From positions 1-32,919 of the forward strand of contig JAGYLD010000021.1 of NCBI GenBank assembly GCA_018401355.1: a DNA stretch of 32,919 nt. The letters run 5' to 3'. The notes under the pieces were generated by a model. The model worked only from the letters and a program-made list of their open reading frames with translations. It did not search any database and was not told the origin of the DNA. A program made the position numbers and the translations under genes. The stretch is from Bacteroidales bacterium. GTDB lineage: Bacteria; Bacteroidota; Bacteroidia; Bacteroidales; B18-G4. Each line of letters begins with the position of its first letter. Within the stretch, counting starts at the first letter, position 1. Below are positions 25,649 through 32,919 of the stretch, one piece after another.

Positions 25649-26584
25649 ATGAAAAATCAACTTACCATAATATGCCTTTTTGTCTTAACGTGCTGTATTT
25701 CAGCGCCAAAGGCGTTTAATCAAAACGATTCCATACCCAATGGCAATTTTGAGGTATGGATAGATAACCCATTTCAGAATTATTCCGAGCCGGAACACTG
25801 GAACACACCCAATCCTTTTACATCTGTTCCTTTTGTTAACGTGGTAACTGTTGAAAAGGATTCTGTAGATCCACATTCGGGAACATATGCGGCCAAACTG
25901 AGTACGAAATTTGTTTTGAATGGCAGGGTACCAGGGATTATGACATTGGGGAATATTGAAATAGATATTAACACCTTCACTGGAGAAATAACAGGGGGTA
26001 TTCCATATAAGCAGCAACCGGCGTACCTGACAGGATATTTTAAATATTCACCGGAAGGACCTGATTCTTGTCTGATTGTTGCAAATCTTTACAGGTATAT
26101 TCCTGTAAAAGGTAAAAAGGAATCGATAGCCCTGGCTACTTTTAAAACCAACAAGGATACTTCCGATTGGGCATATTTTTCAGTACCGTTTGAGTATTTT
26201 AATGATACCATATTGCCTGATACCCTGAATATAACTGCAATATCCTCATCGAGCACAGAAGACCCACAGGTTGGTTCGGTCTTATATGTCGATGACATTA
26301 AACTGGAAGGAATTCTCGGTATTTACCAGCATGGGCCTTCCGCCAGGAACGTTCCTGTTTTCCCCAATCCTGCAGTGGACCAGGTTACCATCCGGCTGGA
26401 AACATTTGTAAGTTACGGAGATTTGCTTATATTTGATTCACGAGGTAAGCAGGTCCTTTTCCAAAATGTAAACGGAAAAATGATCAGGGTAAATACAAGC
26501 ATCCTGAGTGCAGGATTTTATTATTTTTACATTTTGGAAAATGGCATAAGGAAAGCTTACGGTTCTTTTATAATCAACAGATAA
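25649..26584 (+). CDS. Secreted PCMD-like protein with type IX secretion signal
   Basis: A 311-aa exported protein. The signal peptide is at about 1-24. A beta-sandwich domain (about 28-222) resembles the PCMD (putative carbohydrate metabolism) fold: NGNFEVWIDN, a PEHWNTPNP turn, SGTYAAKLST, then GYFKYSPEGPDSC and a final VGSVLYVDDIKLEG strand. Residues about 232-311 form a type IX C-terminal sorting domain (VFPNPAVDQVTI, FDSRGKQVLFQNVNG, LSAGFYYFYI). The organism therefore should have a type IX system and export this protein to its surface. It is the first of three linked surface genes and a clear paralogue of the next gene product. Ligand unknown; carbohydrate binding is an inference. Confidence 0.75.
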   Translation: MKNQLTIICLFVLTCCISAPKAFNQNDSIPNGNFEVWIDNPFQNYSEPEHWNTPNPFTSVPFVNVVTVEKDSVDPHSGTYAAKLSTKFVLNGRVPGIMTLGNIEIDINTFTGEITGGIPYKQQPAYLTGYFKYSPEGPDSCLIVANLYRYIPVKGKKESIALATFKTNKDTSDWAYFSVPFEYFNDTILPDTLNITAISSSSTEDPQVGSVLYVDDIKLEGILGIYQHGPSARNVPVFPNPAVDQVTIRLETFVSYGDLLIFDSRGKQVLFQNVNGKMIRVNTSILSAGFYYFYILENGIRKAYGSFIINR

Positions 26585-26599
26585 CTAACTTTTTGCGTT

Positions 26600-27604
26600 A
26601 TGGGAAAAAAATGGTTTAGTGCCTTTGTTGCACTGTTATTGCTGGTTATTATTGTTTCAATGGCCTGTAAAAAGGATGAAGATGATAAGGAAACAGCTAC
26701 GGTTCCAACATTATTTGATCCCCTGCATGTTTACTCGACGTATTTATATGCTTCCTGGAGCAGCGAGGCGGGTATCTCCGGCTATAAGCTTGATGTAGCA
26801 ACCGATCAGGGATTCACCAGTAAGGTTCCTGGTTATGACAATAAAGATATGGGTGTTAAGAGCATAGCAGAGATCAATGGTTTGGATCCTGTCACAAATT
26901 ATTACATCCGCGTAAAAAGTTACAAAAGCAGTGGAGAAAGCGGTTATTCTGCTGCCAGGATGGTTAGGACAGCCGGGATGGATACCATTCGCAACATGGA
27001 TTTTGAGCGCTGGATACAATATGTTAATTATGAAGAACCTTCACCACACAGGATCTGGGCAACAGCCAACAAGACCAAGGACCTGAACCCCGGATTATAC
27101 CCTGCTACTACGGAAAAAACAACTGATGCTGCTTCCGGACAATATGCCGCGAAGATGTTTACACATCAGGTAACCGGGCTTCCACTGCTCACAGGAACAG
27201 TTTCCACAGGTGTGTTTAATGTGAACCTCAACGACCCGTTAAAAAGTATGGTAACCGGTGTGCCATACAGAACAAAGCCAACCAGATTCAAAGGTTATTT
27301 CAAATACATGCCCGGTGTGGATAATGCCCACCCCAACAGACAGGATTCCTGTGAGATTAGAGCCACCTTATTCCGTTGGGACAAGATCTTGGGACAACGG
27401 GATACCATTGGAGAAGCCATTCACAGGACGGCAGATTCAGTGAACGTTTATACCCAGTTTGATGCACCCTTCATTTACTACAATGGCAATGAACCCGATT
27501 CCATGGAGTTAATCTTTGCCTCATCTTCAAAAGGCTCATATTTCGTTGGAAATGTTGGAAGCACACTTTTTGTGGATGGGATTGAGCTTGAATTCTCAAA
27601 ATAA
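26600..27604 (+). CDS. Lipoprotein with FN3-like and PCMD-like domains
   Basis: A 334-aa predicted lipoprotein: hydrophobic residues 7-21 end in SMAC (Cys23), followed by KKDEDDKE, which in Bacteroidota may act as an export signal to the surface. A fibronectin type III-like domain (about 35-125) is marked by YLYASWSSEAGISGYKLDVA and VTNYYIRVKSY. A PCMD-like domain (about 128-334) parallels the preceding protein motif by motif: NMDFERWI, SGQYAAKMFT, GVPYRTKPTRFKGYFKYMPG, RQDSCEIRATLFRW and VGSTLFVDGIELEF. It lacks the type IX tail and is instead lipid-anchored. It starts 15 nt after the upstream gene, so the two are probably one transcript. Confidence 0.72.
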   Translation: MGKKWFSAFVALLLLVIIVSMACKKDEDDKETATVPTLFDPLHVYSTYLYASWSSEAGISGYKLDVATDQGFTSKVPGYDNKDMGVKSIAEINGLDPVTNYYIRVKSYKSSGESGYSAARMVRTAGMDTIRNMDFERWIQYVNYEEPSPHRIWATANKTKDLNPGLYPATTEKTTDAASGQYAAKMFTHQVTGLPLLTGTVSTGVFNVNLNDPLKSMVTGVPYRTKPTRFKGYFKYMPGVDNAHPNRQDSCEIRATLFRWDKILGQRDTIGEAIHRTADSVNVYTQFDAPFIYYNGNEPDSMELIFASSSKGSYFVGNVGSTLFVDGIELEFSK

Positions 27605-27606
27605 TT

Positions 27607-27614
27607 TATCTTTG
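27607..27614 (+). promoter_or_regulatory. -7 element TATCTTTG for the PorT-like barrel gene
   Basis: An exact TAnnTTTG match starting 2 nt after the preceding stop codon, with an ATTG (27582-27585) 21 nt upstream as a possible -33. The ATG at 27633 lies 18 nt downstream. Confidence 0.6.
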
Positions 27615-27632
27615 CAGCGCACAATGTAAAAG

Positions 27633-28370
27633 ATGAAGAACGGAATAGTCATATTTGCTTTCTTATTCATTTATTTCCAATCCTTTTCTCAGGATCTCGA
27701 CTGGGGTATAAAAGGCGGTTTCAGCATTGGAACCCCTTACGGTGTGGCTGAGAAAGGCGCAAAAGGTAGTCCGGGTGTTGGTCCTCTCCTGGGCCTGTGT
27801 TTCAAATATTATCTGAGCGAAAAGTGGGCTGTGCACGGTGATGTTCACTATACTTACAAAGGATCCAAATTTGACACACCCGTGTCGGGGGATACCTTAT
27901 ATCGATGGACAGGCACTGTTGGATATCCGCCCAGGGATACATCGTATTATGTTGAAACAACATACAACGGAAGGGTAGATGGTGTTTATGCCAATTGGTA
28001 TTTTGACATTCCCTTGTACGTTTCTTATAAGATAAGCAGGCGTTTTCTGTTGCTTACAGGTTTGCAGCTCAGTTATCTTGTGGAAGGTAAAAATTCTGGT
28101 TCAGCCGACATCATTGTTGGAGATCCGCGCAGTCCCTACACTAAAGTTTACGATGAGCCTTTCGACCAGAGTCAGGAACTAAATCCATGGGATTACAGCA
28201 TCATCGCAGGTACCATATTTGAAGGCAGCAGGCGCATCAATGTCGGCCTGACAGCAACAGTTGGACTTGGATCAATCTATAAAAAGAATTACAAGTATCT
28301 TGATAATGTTGTCAGGAACGTTTATGTCCAGGCTTTTCTTGGATTCAAGATCAACAGGAATAGAGATTAG
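27633..28370 (+). CDS. PorT-family outer-membrane beta-barrel protein
   Basis: A 245-aa protein with a signal peptide (1-20, ending QSFSQ) and a small beta-barrel: DLDWGIKGGFSIGTPYG at the start, then PLLGLCFKYYLSEKWAVHGD, WYFDIPLYVSYKISRRFLLL, TGLQLSYLVEGKNSG, NVGLTATVGLGSI and a closing AFLGFKI strand. These are hallmarks of the PorT/OMP_b-brl family. A long loop (about 85-120, GYPPRDTSYYVETTYNGRVD) is likely external. It has its own promoter but follows the PCMD-like pair in the same direction, so a functional link is plausible but unproven. The last residues (NRNRD) and the TAG stop come from the first unit of a 7-bp repeat tract. Confidence 0.75.
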   Translation: MKNGIVIFAFLFIYFQSFSQDLDWGIKGGFSIGTPYGVAEKGAKGSPGVGPLLGLCFKYYLSEKWAVHGDVHYTYKGSKFDTPVSGDTLYRWTGTVGYPPRDTSYYVETTYNGRVDGVYANWYFDIPLYVSYKISRRFLLLTGLQLSYLVEGKNSGSADIIVGDPRSPYTKVYDEPFDQSQELNPWDYSIIAGTIFEGSRRINVGLTATVGLGSIYKKNYKYLDNVVRNVYVQAFLGFKINRNRD

Positions 28371-28545
28371 AGATGAGAGATGAGAAGGGAGCCCTTCGGC
28401 TACGCTTCCTTCGGCTACGCTCAGGTGGAGAAAGAAATTTACACGATCATCCAGAGTCCAGAATCCAGAGTCATGAGTCGAAATGTAGATCACCATCTAC
28501 TGACAATTTTGATCTGTGAAAATCTGTGGAATCTGTGGTGAACGA
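28362..28545. repeat. Mosaic spacer of short degenerate repeats
   Basis: Four different repeat motifs lie in series. AGAGATK units (7 bp) start at 28362, 28369 and 28376. Two copies of CCTTCGGCTACGCT, period 15, are at 28393-28406 and 28408-28421. ATCCAGAGTC occurs at 28449-28458 and 28463-28472. ATCTGTG units occur at 28512, 28522 and 28531. These are the kinds of dispersed spacer motifs seen in Bacteroidota genomes. No gene is seen between 28371 and 28632. Confidence 0.7.
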
Positions 28546-28612
28546 ATAAGCAGTAAGCAACCAATCAAACCACATTATCCCTAAAAAATTTTCATAATAT
28601 AAAAATCTGTTT

Positions 28613-28620
28613 TATCTTTG
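28613..28620 (+). promoter_or_regulatory. -7 element TATCTTTG for tRNA-Phe
   Basis: An exact TAnnTTTG match 12 nt before the tRNA 5' end. No good -33 TTTG. Confidence 0.55.
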
Positions 28621-28632
28621 CCCCCCACTAAA

Positions 28633-28705
<73 letters not shown>

Positions 28706-28706
28706 C

Positions 28707-28733
28707 AGCCTGATCCAGTATCAGGCTTTTTTT
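28707..28733 (+). terminator. Rho-independent terminator after tRNA-Phe
   Basis: The stem AGCCTGA/TCAGGCT (7 bp, loop TCCAGTA) is followed by a run of T residues. It ends the tRNA transcript just upstream of the next gene. Confidence 0.85.
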
Positions 28734-28734
28734 A

Positions 28735-28742
28735 TATATTTG
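28735..28742 (+). promoter_or_regulatory. -7 element TATATTTG overlapping the terminator exit
   Basis: An exact TAnnTTTG match that starts at the end of the terminator T tract and ends 3 nt before the ATG at 28746, implying a leaderless transcript for the CNNM gene. No -33 TTTG, so moderate support. Confidence 0.4.
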
Positions 28743-28745
28743 GGC

Positions 28746-29801
28746 ATGACATTGCTGATCACATATTTGTTAATAGCTTTATTATTTTCTTTTATCTGCT
28801 CTATTCTGGAAGCTGTAATACTGAGCATCACCCCTTCTTATATTGCAGTGGCCATTCAGGAAAAAAGAAGTTATGCAACACGATTACACCGGTACAAGGA
28901 GAATATTGACAAGCCGCTTGCCGCCATCCTCACCCTCAATACTTTTGCACACACCATTGGTGCTGCCGGAGTGGGTGCCCAGGCACAGATGATTTGGGGT
29001 AATGAATCCCTTTCAATAACATCTGCTGTTCTGACGATCATTATACTTATCTTCTCGGAGATCATTCCCAAAACCATCGGGGCGAATTACTGGAAACGAC
29101 TTGTACCCGCTTCTTTGGTATTTATTCGTTTCTTTCTGTTTGTCTTATATCCATTTGTCTTTCTAAGTCAGTTGGTTACAAAATTTTTAAACAAAGAAAA
29201 TGTAAGTGTTCTCAGCAGGAAAGAGTTTTCAGCCATGGCTGAAGCCGGAGCAAAAGCAGGTGTTATCAGGAGAGGAGAATCGAAGATCATACAAAATATT
29301 GCACGTTTTGACCAGATACAGACCAGGGACATTATGACACCCAGGACCGTGATCTATGCCGCCGATCAAAATTTCCAGATAAAGGATTTTTACAAATATA
29401 ATCCGGAATCAAGATATTCCAGGATCCTGTTGTATGATGGAGACATGGACAATATCACCGGATTTTTCCTTAAAGATGAATTACTGATCAGCATGATAGA
29501 AAATGATGGTGAAGGTCTGTTAAAAGATTTACTCCGAAAGATTGAAGCTGTTTACCTGAGCCTGCCCATACCCATGCTTTACCAAAACCTTATGGAAAAA
29601 AAGGAGCATATTGCACTGGTGGTGGATGAATATGGTGGAACCGCCGGCGTCGTCACCCTCGAAGACGTCCTCGAAACAATTATCGGCATGGAGATCGTGG
29701 ATGAGACGGATGATATTGAGGATTTGCGGATTGAGGCGAGGAGAAGGTGGGAAGAGAGGAGGAAGAGGGTAGTGATATCGGATAAACGGATATCAGATTA
29801 A
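28746..29801 (+). CDS. Short CNNM/CBS membrane protein (second CorC-like copy)
   Basis: A 351-aa protein. A DUF21/CNNM domain with three or four helices (about 2-22, 60-80, 90-110 and 120-145; EIIPKTIGANYWKR near 102-115) precedes a CBS pair (about 190-325) containing DIMTPRTVIYAAD and VVDEYGGTAGVVTLEDVLE. It lacks the C-terminal CorC_HlyC domain present in the larger paralogue at 4089, ending in a basic helix (LRIEARRRWEERRKR). The start is the ATG at 28746; a longer frame reads into the tRNA and is spurious. The final eight or so codons are encoded by a 15-bp spacer repeat, so the natural C-terminus may have been replaced. A cation-transport role is inferred from family. Confidence 0.82.
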   Translation: MTLLITYLLIALLFSFICSILEAVILSITPSYIAVAIQEKRSYATRLHRYKENIDKPLAAILTLNTFAHTIGAAGVGAQAQMIWGNESLSITSAVLTIIILIFSEIIPKTIGANYWKRLVPASLVFIRFFLFVLYPFVFLSQLVTKFLNKENVSVLSRKEFSAMAEAGAKAGVIRRGESKIIQNIARFDQIQTRDIMTPRTVIYAADQNFQIKDFYKYNPESRYSRILLYDGDMDNITGFFLKDELLISMIENDGEGLLKDLLRKIEAVYLSLPIPMLYQNLMEKKEHIALVVDEYGGTAGVVTLEDVLETIIGMEIVDETDDIEDLRIEARRRWEERRKRVVISDKRISD

Positions 29802-29816
29802 CAGATATCTGATATT
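29774..29816. repeat. 15-bp tandem repeat, copy A
   Basis: Units of the form GATATC-NGATWAAC-R repeat at 29774-29788, 29789-29803 and, shortened, 29804-29816. The first units are translated as the tail of the CNNM gene. An inverted counterpart lies at 30201-30236. A further GATTGTTG direct repeat (period 8) follows near 29831-29846. Confidence 0.65.
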
Positions 29817-29860
29817 AATTTTCGATTTTAGATTGTTGGATTGTTGGATAGTGAAATAGG

Positions 29861-30088
29861 TTAATTACGTTTAGGTTTTATTACTTTTCCCTGGGCAGTT
29901 TGGATGGTTTTAACGAATATTGAGATTAGTTCATTGTTTTCTTTAATTTCTTTATCAAGGCAAATGTTGACATTTTTATAATGGGGAATGGTTTTGACAA
30001 TGATTTTTAGATTTATAAAGGTTTCTCGGAGTTCTTTTAGGACCAACCTGTTTTTATGAATGAAATCCTTAGATGACTCTGCACTCAT
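29861..30088 (-). pseudogene. Truncated four-helix-bundle (S23-type) protein
   Basis: The 75-aa frame corresponds to the C-terminal half of the four-helix-bundle family, with the recognisable SAESSKDFIHKNRLVLKELR segment (family: SKKDFIHKM-x-LKEARET) and a tail KTIQTAQGKVIK. The N-terminal half with its LSxQLxRS motif is missing. Upstream in the same frame there is a TGA 9 nt before the ATG. The preceding sequence looks like an ordinary gene leader, so an internal deletion seems to have fused leader to the middle of the gene. Family members are common near spacer repeats and 23S rRNA insertions; function unknown. It may still be translated as a short protein. Confidence 0.6.
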
Positions 30089-30200
30089 ATCTGTTCATAA
30101 TAATCGTTTATTAGTTAGTACCTCCAACCTGAAAATATTCCATAAAAGCAAAAAATTCCCAAATCACAAATAATATCAGACATCTACATATACATATCAT

Positions 30201-30236
30201 ATATCCGTTTATCTGATATCTGTTTATCTGATATCC
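30201..30236. repeat. 15-bp tandem repeat, copy B (inverted)
   Basis: The reverse complement reads GATATCAGATAAACA then GATATCAGATAAACG, the same 15-bp unit as at 29774-29816, in opposite orientation. The pair brackets about 380 bp holding the four-helix remnant. No other gene is visible between 30089 and 30282. Confidence 0.65.
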
Positions 30237-30282
30237 TCTTGCATTCCCTATCATCTTTTTAGTAATTTAGCAACCAATAAAA

Positions 30283-30374
30283 AGAGAGGAAGGGACTGGT
30301 GTCCCGCCTGGTCTTCAAAACCAGCAGCAGACGCATAAAACCGGCTGTGGCAGGTTCGATTCCTGCCCTCTCTG
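30283..30374 (+). tRNA. selC: tRNA-Sec (UCA), selC
   Basis: An elongated tRNA of about 92 nt. The anticodon arm CTGGT-CTTCAAA-ACCAG has anticodon TCA at 30315-30317. The D arm is GGGAC-TGGT-GTCCC, a long stem with a four-base loop typical of selenocysteine tRNA. A long variable arm lies between CAGC and GCTG, and the T arm is GCAGG-TTCGATT-CCTGC. The acceptor AGAGAGG pairs with CCTCTCT and G is the discriminator. An eighth pair would be A-G, so ends are uncertain by one base. CCA is not encoded. selA starts 29 nt downstream. Confidence 0.92.
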
Positions 30375-30403
30375 CTGTTTTCAGGGAATAAAATCTTACA
30401 ATA

Positions 30404-31813
30404 TTGGATCGGGATGTTTTAAAAAATCTGCCTGGTGTTGATGTTTTGCTCAATGAACCACCCATTATAAAGTCATTGGCAAAATACAATGCTGATATTG
30501 TGAAATACTGCATCCGGAAAGTGTTGCAATCCATAAGAGAGGAAGCCACGCAGTTTGGCATCGTCCCGCCTGTTAAGATCATCATTGACAAGATTCTCCT
30601 TGAAATTTCAATACTTACTTCAAAAAGTCTGAAACGCGTTATCAACGCAACAGGCATCATGATCAACACGAACCTGGGCCGTGCCCCCTTTAGCGAAGAG
30701 ATTATCAATGAAACCATTGAGGTCTTAAAAGGCTACAACAACCTTGAGTTTGATCTGGAAACCGGACAGAGAAAAACCAGGTATTATCATGTTACAGAGA
30801 TCCTGAAATTTTTAACTGGGGCAGAGGACATCCTGGTGGTGAACAACAATGCCGCTGCTGTGATGATGATACTACGTTCTTTTGCACGTGATAAAAAAGT
30901 GATTGTTTCCAGGGGTGAGCTGATAGAGATAGGGGGGTCTTTTCGTCTCCCGGATATCATGGCGGCTTCGGATTGTAAAATGGAGGAGGTGGGCACCACC
31001 AACAAAACCAGGATAGAAGATTATGAAAATGCCATCTCAGATTCTACGGCATTGCTGTTTAAGGCGCATCGTTCTAATTATGTGATCCGTGGTTTTACAC
31101 AGGAAGCTTCTTTGCAGGAGTTGGTGCGCCTTGGTCAAAAATATGGCCTGCCGGTGGTGTATGATATGGGTTCAGGGTTGCTTCGATGTACATCAGTGGA
31201 AATCTTGAAAAAGGAACCAGACGTAAAACATACTTTGGGCTTAGGTGTTGACCTGATCACCTTCAGTGGCGATAAGCTGCTTGGAGCGTCACAGGCTGGT
31301 ATCATTGCCGGAAAAAAGTCAATGATCGGAATCCTGAAAAAAGAACCCATATTAAGGGCTATGCGTGTGGGAAAGACAACACTTGCATTGCTGGAATCTT
31401 CTCTCCGATATTATCTTAATGAAAAAGACCTGGTTAGTAAAAACAGCGTTTTCAATATGCTGGGAACAAGCAGCAATGATCTTTCAGACCGGGCAAAGAA
31501 ACTTCAAAGCATCCTGAAAAAAGAGGGAATAAAAACTTCTTTGATTAAGAGCAAAGGCTATTGCGGTGGCGGTGCTCTGCCTGATGAGGGTATTGAAAGT
31601 TTTGCCGTCAGGATTGAAGCCCCAGGTCAATCGAACAAAGAAAGATCCTCTTTTGCTGAAAAAATGTATTTTGGCTTGATGTCTTTGTCCTTGCCTGTTG
31701 TGGGAATATTAAAAAAGGGAACTTTGGATTTTGATGTGCTGACCATCCATAACAGTGAAATCAACAAGGCAGGCCAGGCCATTATTGGTACTTACAAGCA
31801 GGTTATAGAATAA
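30404..31813 (+). CDS. selA: L-seryl-tRNA(Sec) selenium transferase
   Basis: Converts seryl-tRNA(Sec) to selenocysteyl-tRNA(Sec) with selenophosphate and PLP. The 469-aa length matches bacterial SelA. The N-terminal helical tRNA-binding domain begins LKNLPGVDVLLNEP; INATGIMINTNLGRAP lies near 80-95, a YDMGSGLL motif near 253-260, and the PLP-binding Lys291 is in FSGDKLLGASQAG. The start is a TTG at 30404: a TAA at 30389-30391 closes the frame upstream and no ATG or GTG lies between, so TTG is the only reasonable choice. It follows selC directly and precedes selB with no gap, as one operon. Confidence 0.95.
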   Translation: MDRDVLKNLPGVDVLLNEPPIIKSLAKYNADIVKYCIRKVLQSIREEATQFGIVPPVKIIIDKILLEISILTSKSLKRVINATGIMINTNLGRAPFSEEIINETIEVLKGYNNLEFDLETGQRKTRYYHVTEILKFLTGAEDILVVNNNAAAVMMILRSFARDKKVIVSRGELIEIGGSFRLPDIMAASDCKMEEVGTTNKTRIEDYENAISDSTALLFKAHRSNYVIRGFTQEASLQELVRLGQKYGLPVVYDMGSGLLRCTSVEILKKEPDVKHTLGLGVDLITFSGDKLLGASQAGIIAGKKSMIGILKKEPILRAMRVGKTTLALLESSLRYYLNEKDLVSKNSVFNMLGTSSNDLSDRAKKLQSILKKEGIKTSLIKSKGYCGGGALPDEGIESFAVRIEAPGQSNKERSSFAEKMYFGLMSLSLPVVGILKKGTLDFDVLTIHNSEINKAGQAIIGTYKQVIE

Positions 31814-32919
31814 ATGAAGCATCTCATCATTGGAACAGCAGGCCATGTTGACCATGGAAAAACTGCGCTTGTCAAAGCCCTCAGTGGCATTGATTGTGAT
31901 ACCCACAGGGAAGAAAAAGAAAGGGGCATCACCATCAATCTGGGTTTTTCTTATCTTGATCTTCCTGGTGGTGAAATCATAGGAATTGTTGATGTACCCG
32001 GACATAAGGATTTTATTAAAACCATGGTGGCCGGAGCCCATGGCATTGATATTGTCATACTGGTAATTTCTGCTGATAGCGGGATCATGCCTCAAACCGA
32101 AGAACACCTGCGCATCATTGAAATATTGGGGATTAAACATGGTCTCATTGTTATCACGAAATCTGATATGGTAGATGATGAAACCCTTGAACTTGCGAAG
32201 CTTGAAGCCGTGGATTTTCTTGAGGGCACCTTCCTTGAAGATGCTGACGTGCATGCGGTTTCGTCACAATCAGGAGATGGAGTAGAAGAGCTCCGTGCAG
32301 CCATTGGCAGGCTTGCTGAAAACCTTGCAAAAGAAGAAGATAACTTAAGCTCTTTCAGGTTATATGTCGACCGGGTGTTTAATGTTAAAGGCATTGGCTA
32401 TGTGGTCACCGGCACGGTTCTCAATGGCAAAACAAAGGTGGGCGATGAATTGTTCCTGTTGCCCGGAAAAAAGAAAAAGGTAAGAGTAAAAGGCCTGGAA
32501 CGCTATGGGAAAACCGTGGATACTACTTTTAAAGGAGACAGGGCTGCAATTAACCTGGCCGACTTTAAAATGGAAGATTTCTCAAGAGGAATGGTCTTGT
32601 CAGGAAAAATCCTGGAAGAAACCAGCCTTATTGATGCATACATACAAACATTTGATCATAAAAAAGAATTGGGAATATGGACGAATGCTGTTTTTTATTC
32701 CGGCACATTTGAATGTATGGCACGCATACATCTTCTGGATAAGGACCTTCTGACACCTGGCGAATCCGCAATTGCGCAAATACACCTCAGTGAACCTGCC
32801 ATCCTGATGAACAAAGATAAATTTATCATCAGAAATACTTCAAGTGATCTCACCCTTGGCGGCGGAACGGTGATAGATATTAAACCCCTCCACCATAAGA
32901 AAAGAACAGAAAAATTGGT
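31814..32919 (+). CDS. selB: Selenocysteine-specific elongation factor SelB (5' part, runs off window)
   Basis: The frame opened by the ATG at 31814, directly after the selA TAA, stays open to the end of the window (about 368 codons), so the gene continues beyond it. The GTPase domain has G1 GHVDHGK (residues 10-16), a switch region [14 protein letters not shown]3 DVPGHKD (60-66) and G4 TKSD (115-118). Domain 2 follows ([20 protein letters not shown]). SelB delivers Sec-tRNA to UGA codons with a downstream SECIS hairpin. The C-terminal winged helices that bind SECIS would lie outside the window. Confidence 0.93.
   Translation, partial: MKHLIIGTAGHVDHGKTALVKALSGIDCDTHREEKERGITINLGFSYLDLPGGEIIGIVDVPGHKDFIKTMVAGAHGIDIVILVISADSGIMPQTEEHLRIIEILGIKHGLIVITKSDMVDDETLELAKLEAVDFLEGTFLEDADVHAVSSQSGDGVEELRAAIGRLAENLAKEEDNLSSFRLYVDRVFNVKGIGYVVTGTVLNGKTKVGDELFLLPGKKKKVRVKGLERYGKTVDTTFKGDRAAINLADFKMEDFSRGMVLSGKILEETSLIDAYIQTFDHKKELGIWTNAVFYSGTFECMARIHLLDKDLLTPGESAIAQIHLSEPAILMNKDKFIIRNTSSDLTLGGGTVIDIKPLHHKKRTEKL

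Noticed and set aside
28362-28545. CRISPR array
   Set aside because: The repeats are 7-15 bp with immediate or near-immediate recurrence and several unrelated motifs; there are no regular spacers or cas genes.
30089-30110. In-frame TGA upstream of the four-helix frame as a selenocysteine codon
   Set aside because: The TGA lies 9 nt before the ATG, the family has no Sec and the upstream frame lacks homology, so it is an ordinary stop.
29774-30236. Insertion sequence with terminal inverted repeats
   Set aside because: There is no transposase and no target-site duplication; the inverted repeats are tandem 15-bp units, so I report only a repeat-flanked remnant.
30259-30717. 152-aa minus-strand frame across selC/selA
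   Set aside because: It is antisense to tRNA-Sec and the well-supported selA start; a shadow with no domain.

Overview
The window looks like a core chromosomal segment of a Bacteroidota genome, probably an environmental and possibly anaerobic member of the Bacteroidales or a related order. The placement is inference. It rests on many upstream matches to the Bacteroidota promoter element TAnnTTTG, a type IX secretion C-terminal signal, PorT- and FadL-like outer-membrane barrels, lipoproteins with short lipoboxes, a four-helix-bundle (S23-type) gene remnant, and the gene orders coaX-barrel-TPR-lptC-corC-PPIase and purH-mreB-mreC-mreD.

Positions 1-8767 form an envelope-biogenesis block: coaX, a FadL-like barrel, a TPR protein, lptC, a CNNM/CorC membrane protein and a PpiD/SurA-like prolyl isomerase. 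A MacB-type permease converges on it. Positions 8873-13928 carry purH, mreBCD and a TlpA-like thioredoxin lipoprotein; mrdA and rodA, the usual followers of mreD, are absent. lutB and rpiB follow on the minus strand, then a 500-bp, very AT-rich spacer.

Positions 16263-20052 carry nadA, a large MORN-repeat protein that overlaps it by 4 nt, and a compact three-gene unit: an OB-fold-like lipoprotein with a His/Glu-rich tail, a PepSY-type membrane protein and a 61-aa membrane protein. The minus strand then holds an NTF2/SnoaL-like lipoprotein, RNase R and a double-ATPase oligopeptide ABC protein.

Positions 24823-28370 hold comF and three surface genes: two tandem paralogues with different export signals (type IX versus lipoprotein) and a PorT-like barrel. 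From about 28.36 to 30.28 kb the genes are separated by spacers made of short degenerate repeats. Set among these are tRNA-Phe with a terminator, a second CNNM/CBS protein and a truncated four-helix-bundle gene.

The window ends with a selenocysteine locus: selC (UCA anticodon), selA and selB, which runs off the end and is visible only as an open frame. No selD and no selenoprotein are visible here.

The items most worth a second look are a Met in place of the conserved Asp of the CoaX D-x-G-T motif, the tandem PCMD-like surface paralogues with their barrel, the OB-lipoprotein/PepSY unit, and the repeat-flanked gene remnant beside selC. I found no CRISPR array, intact insertion sequence, prophage or clear defence system.
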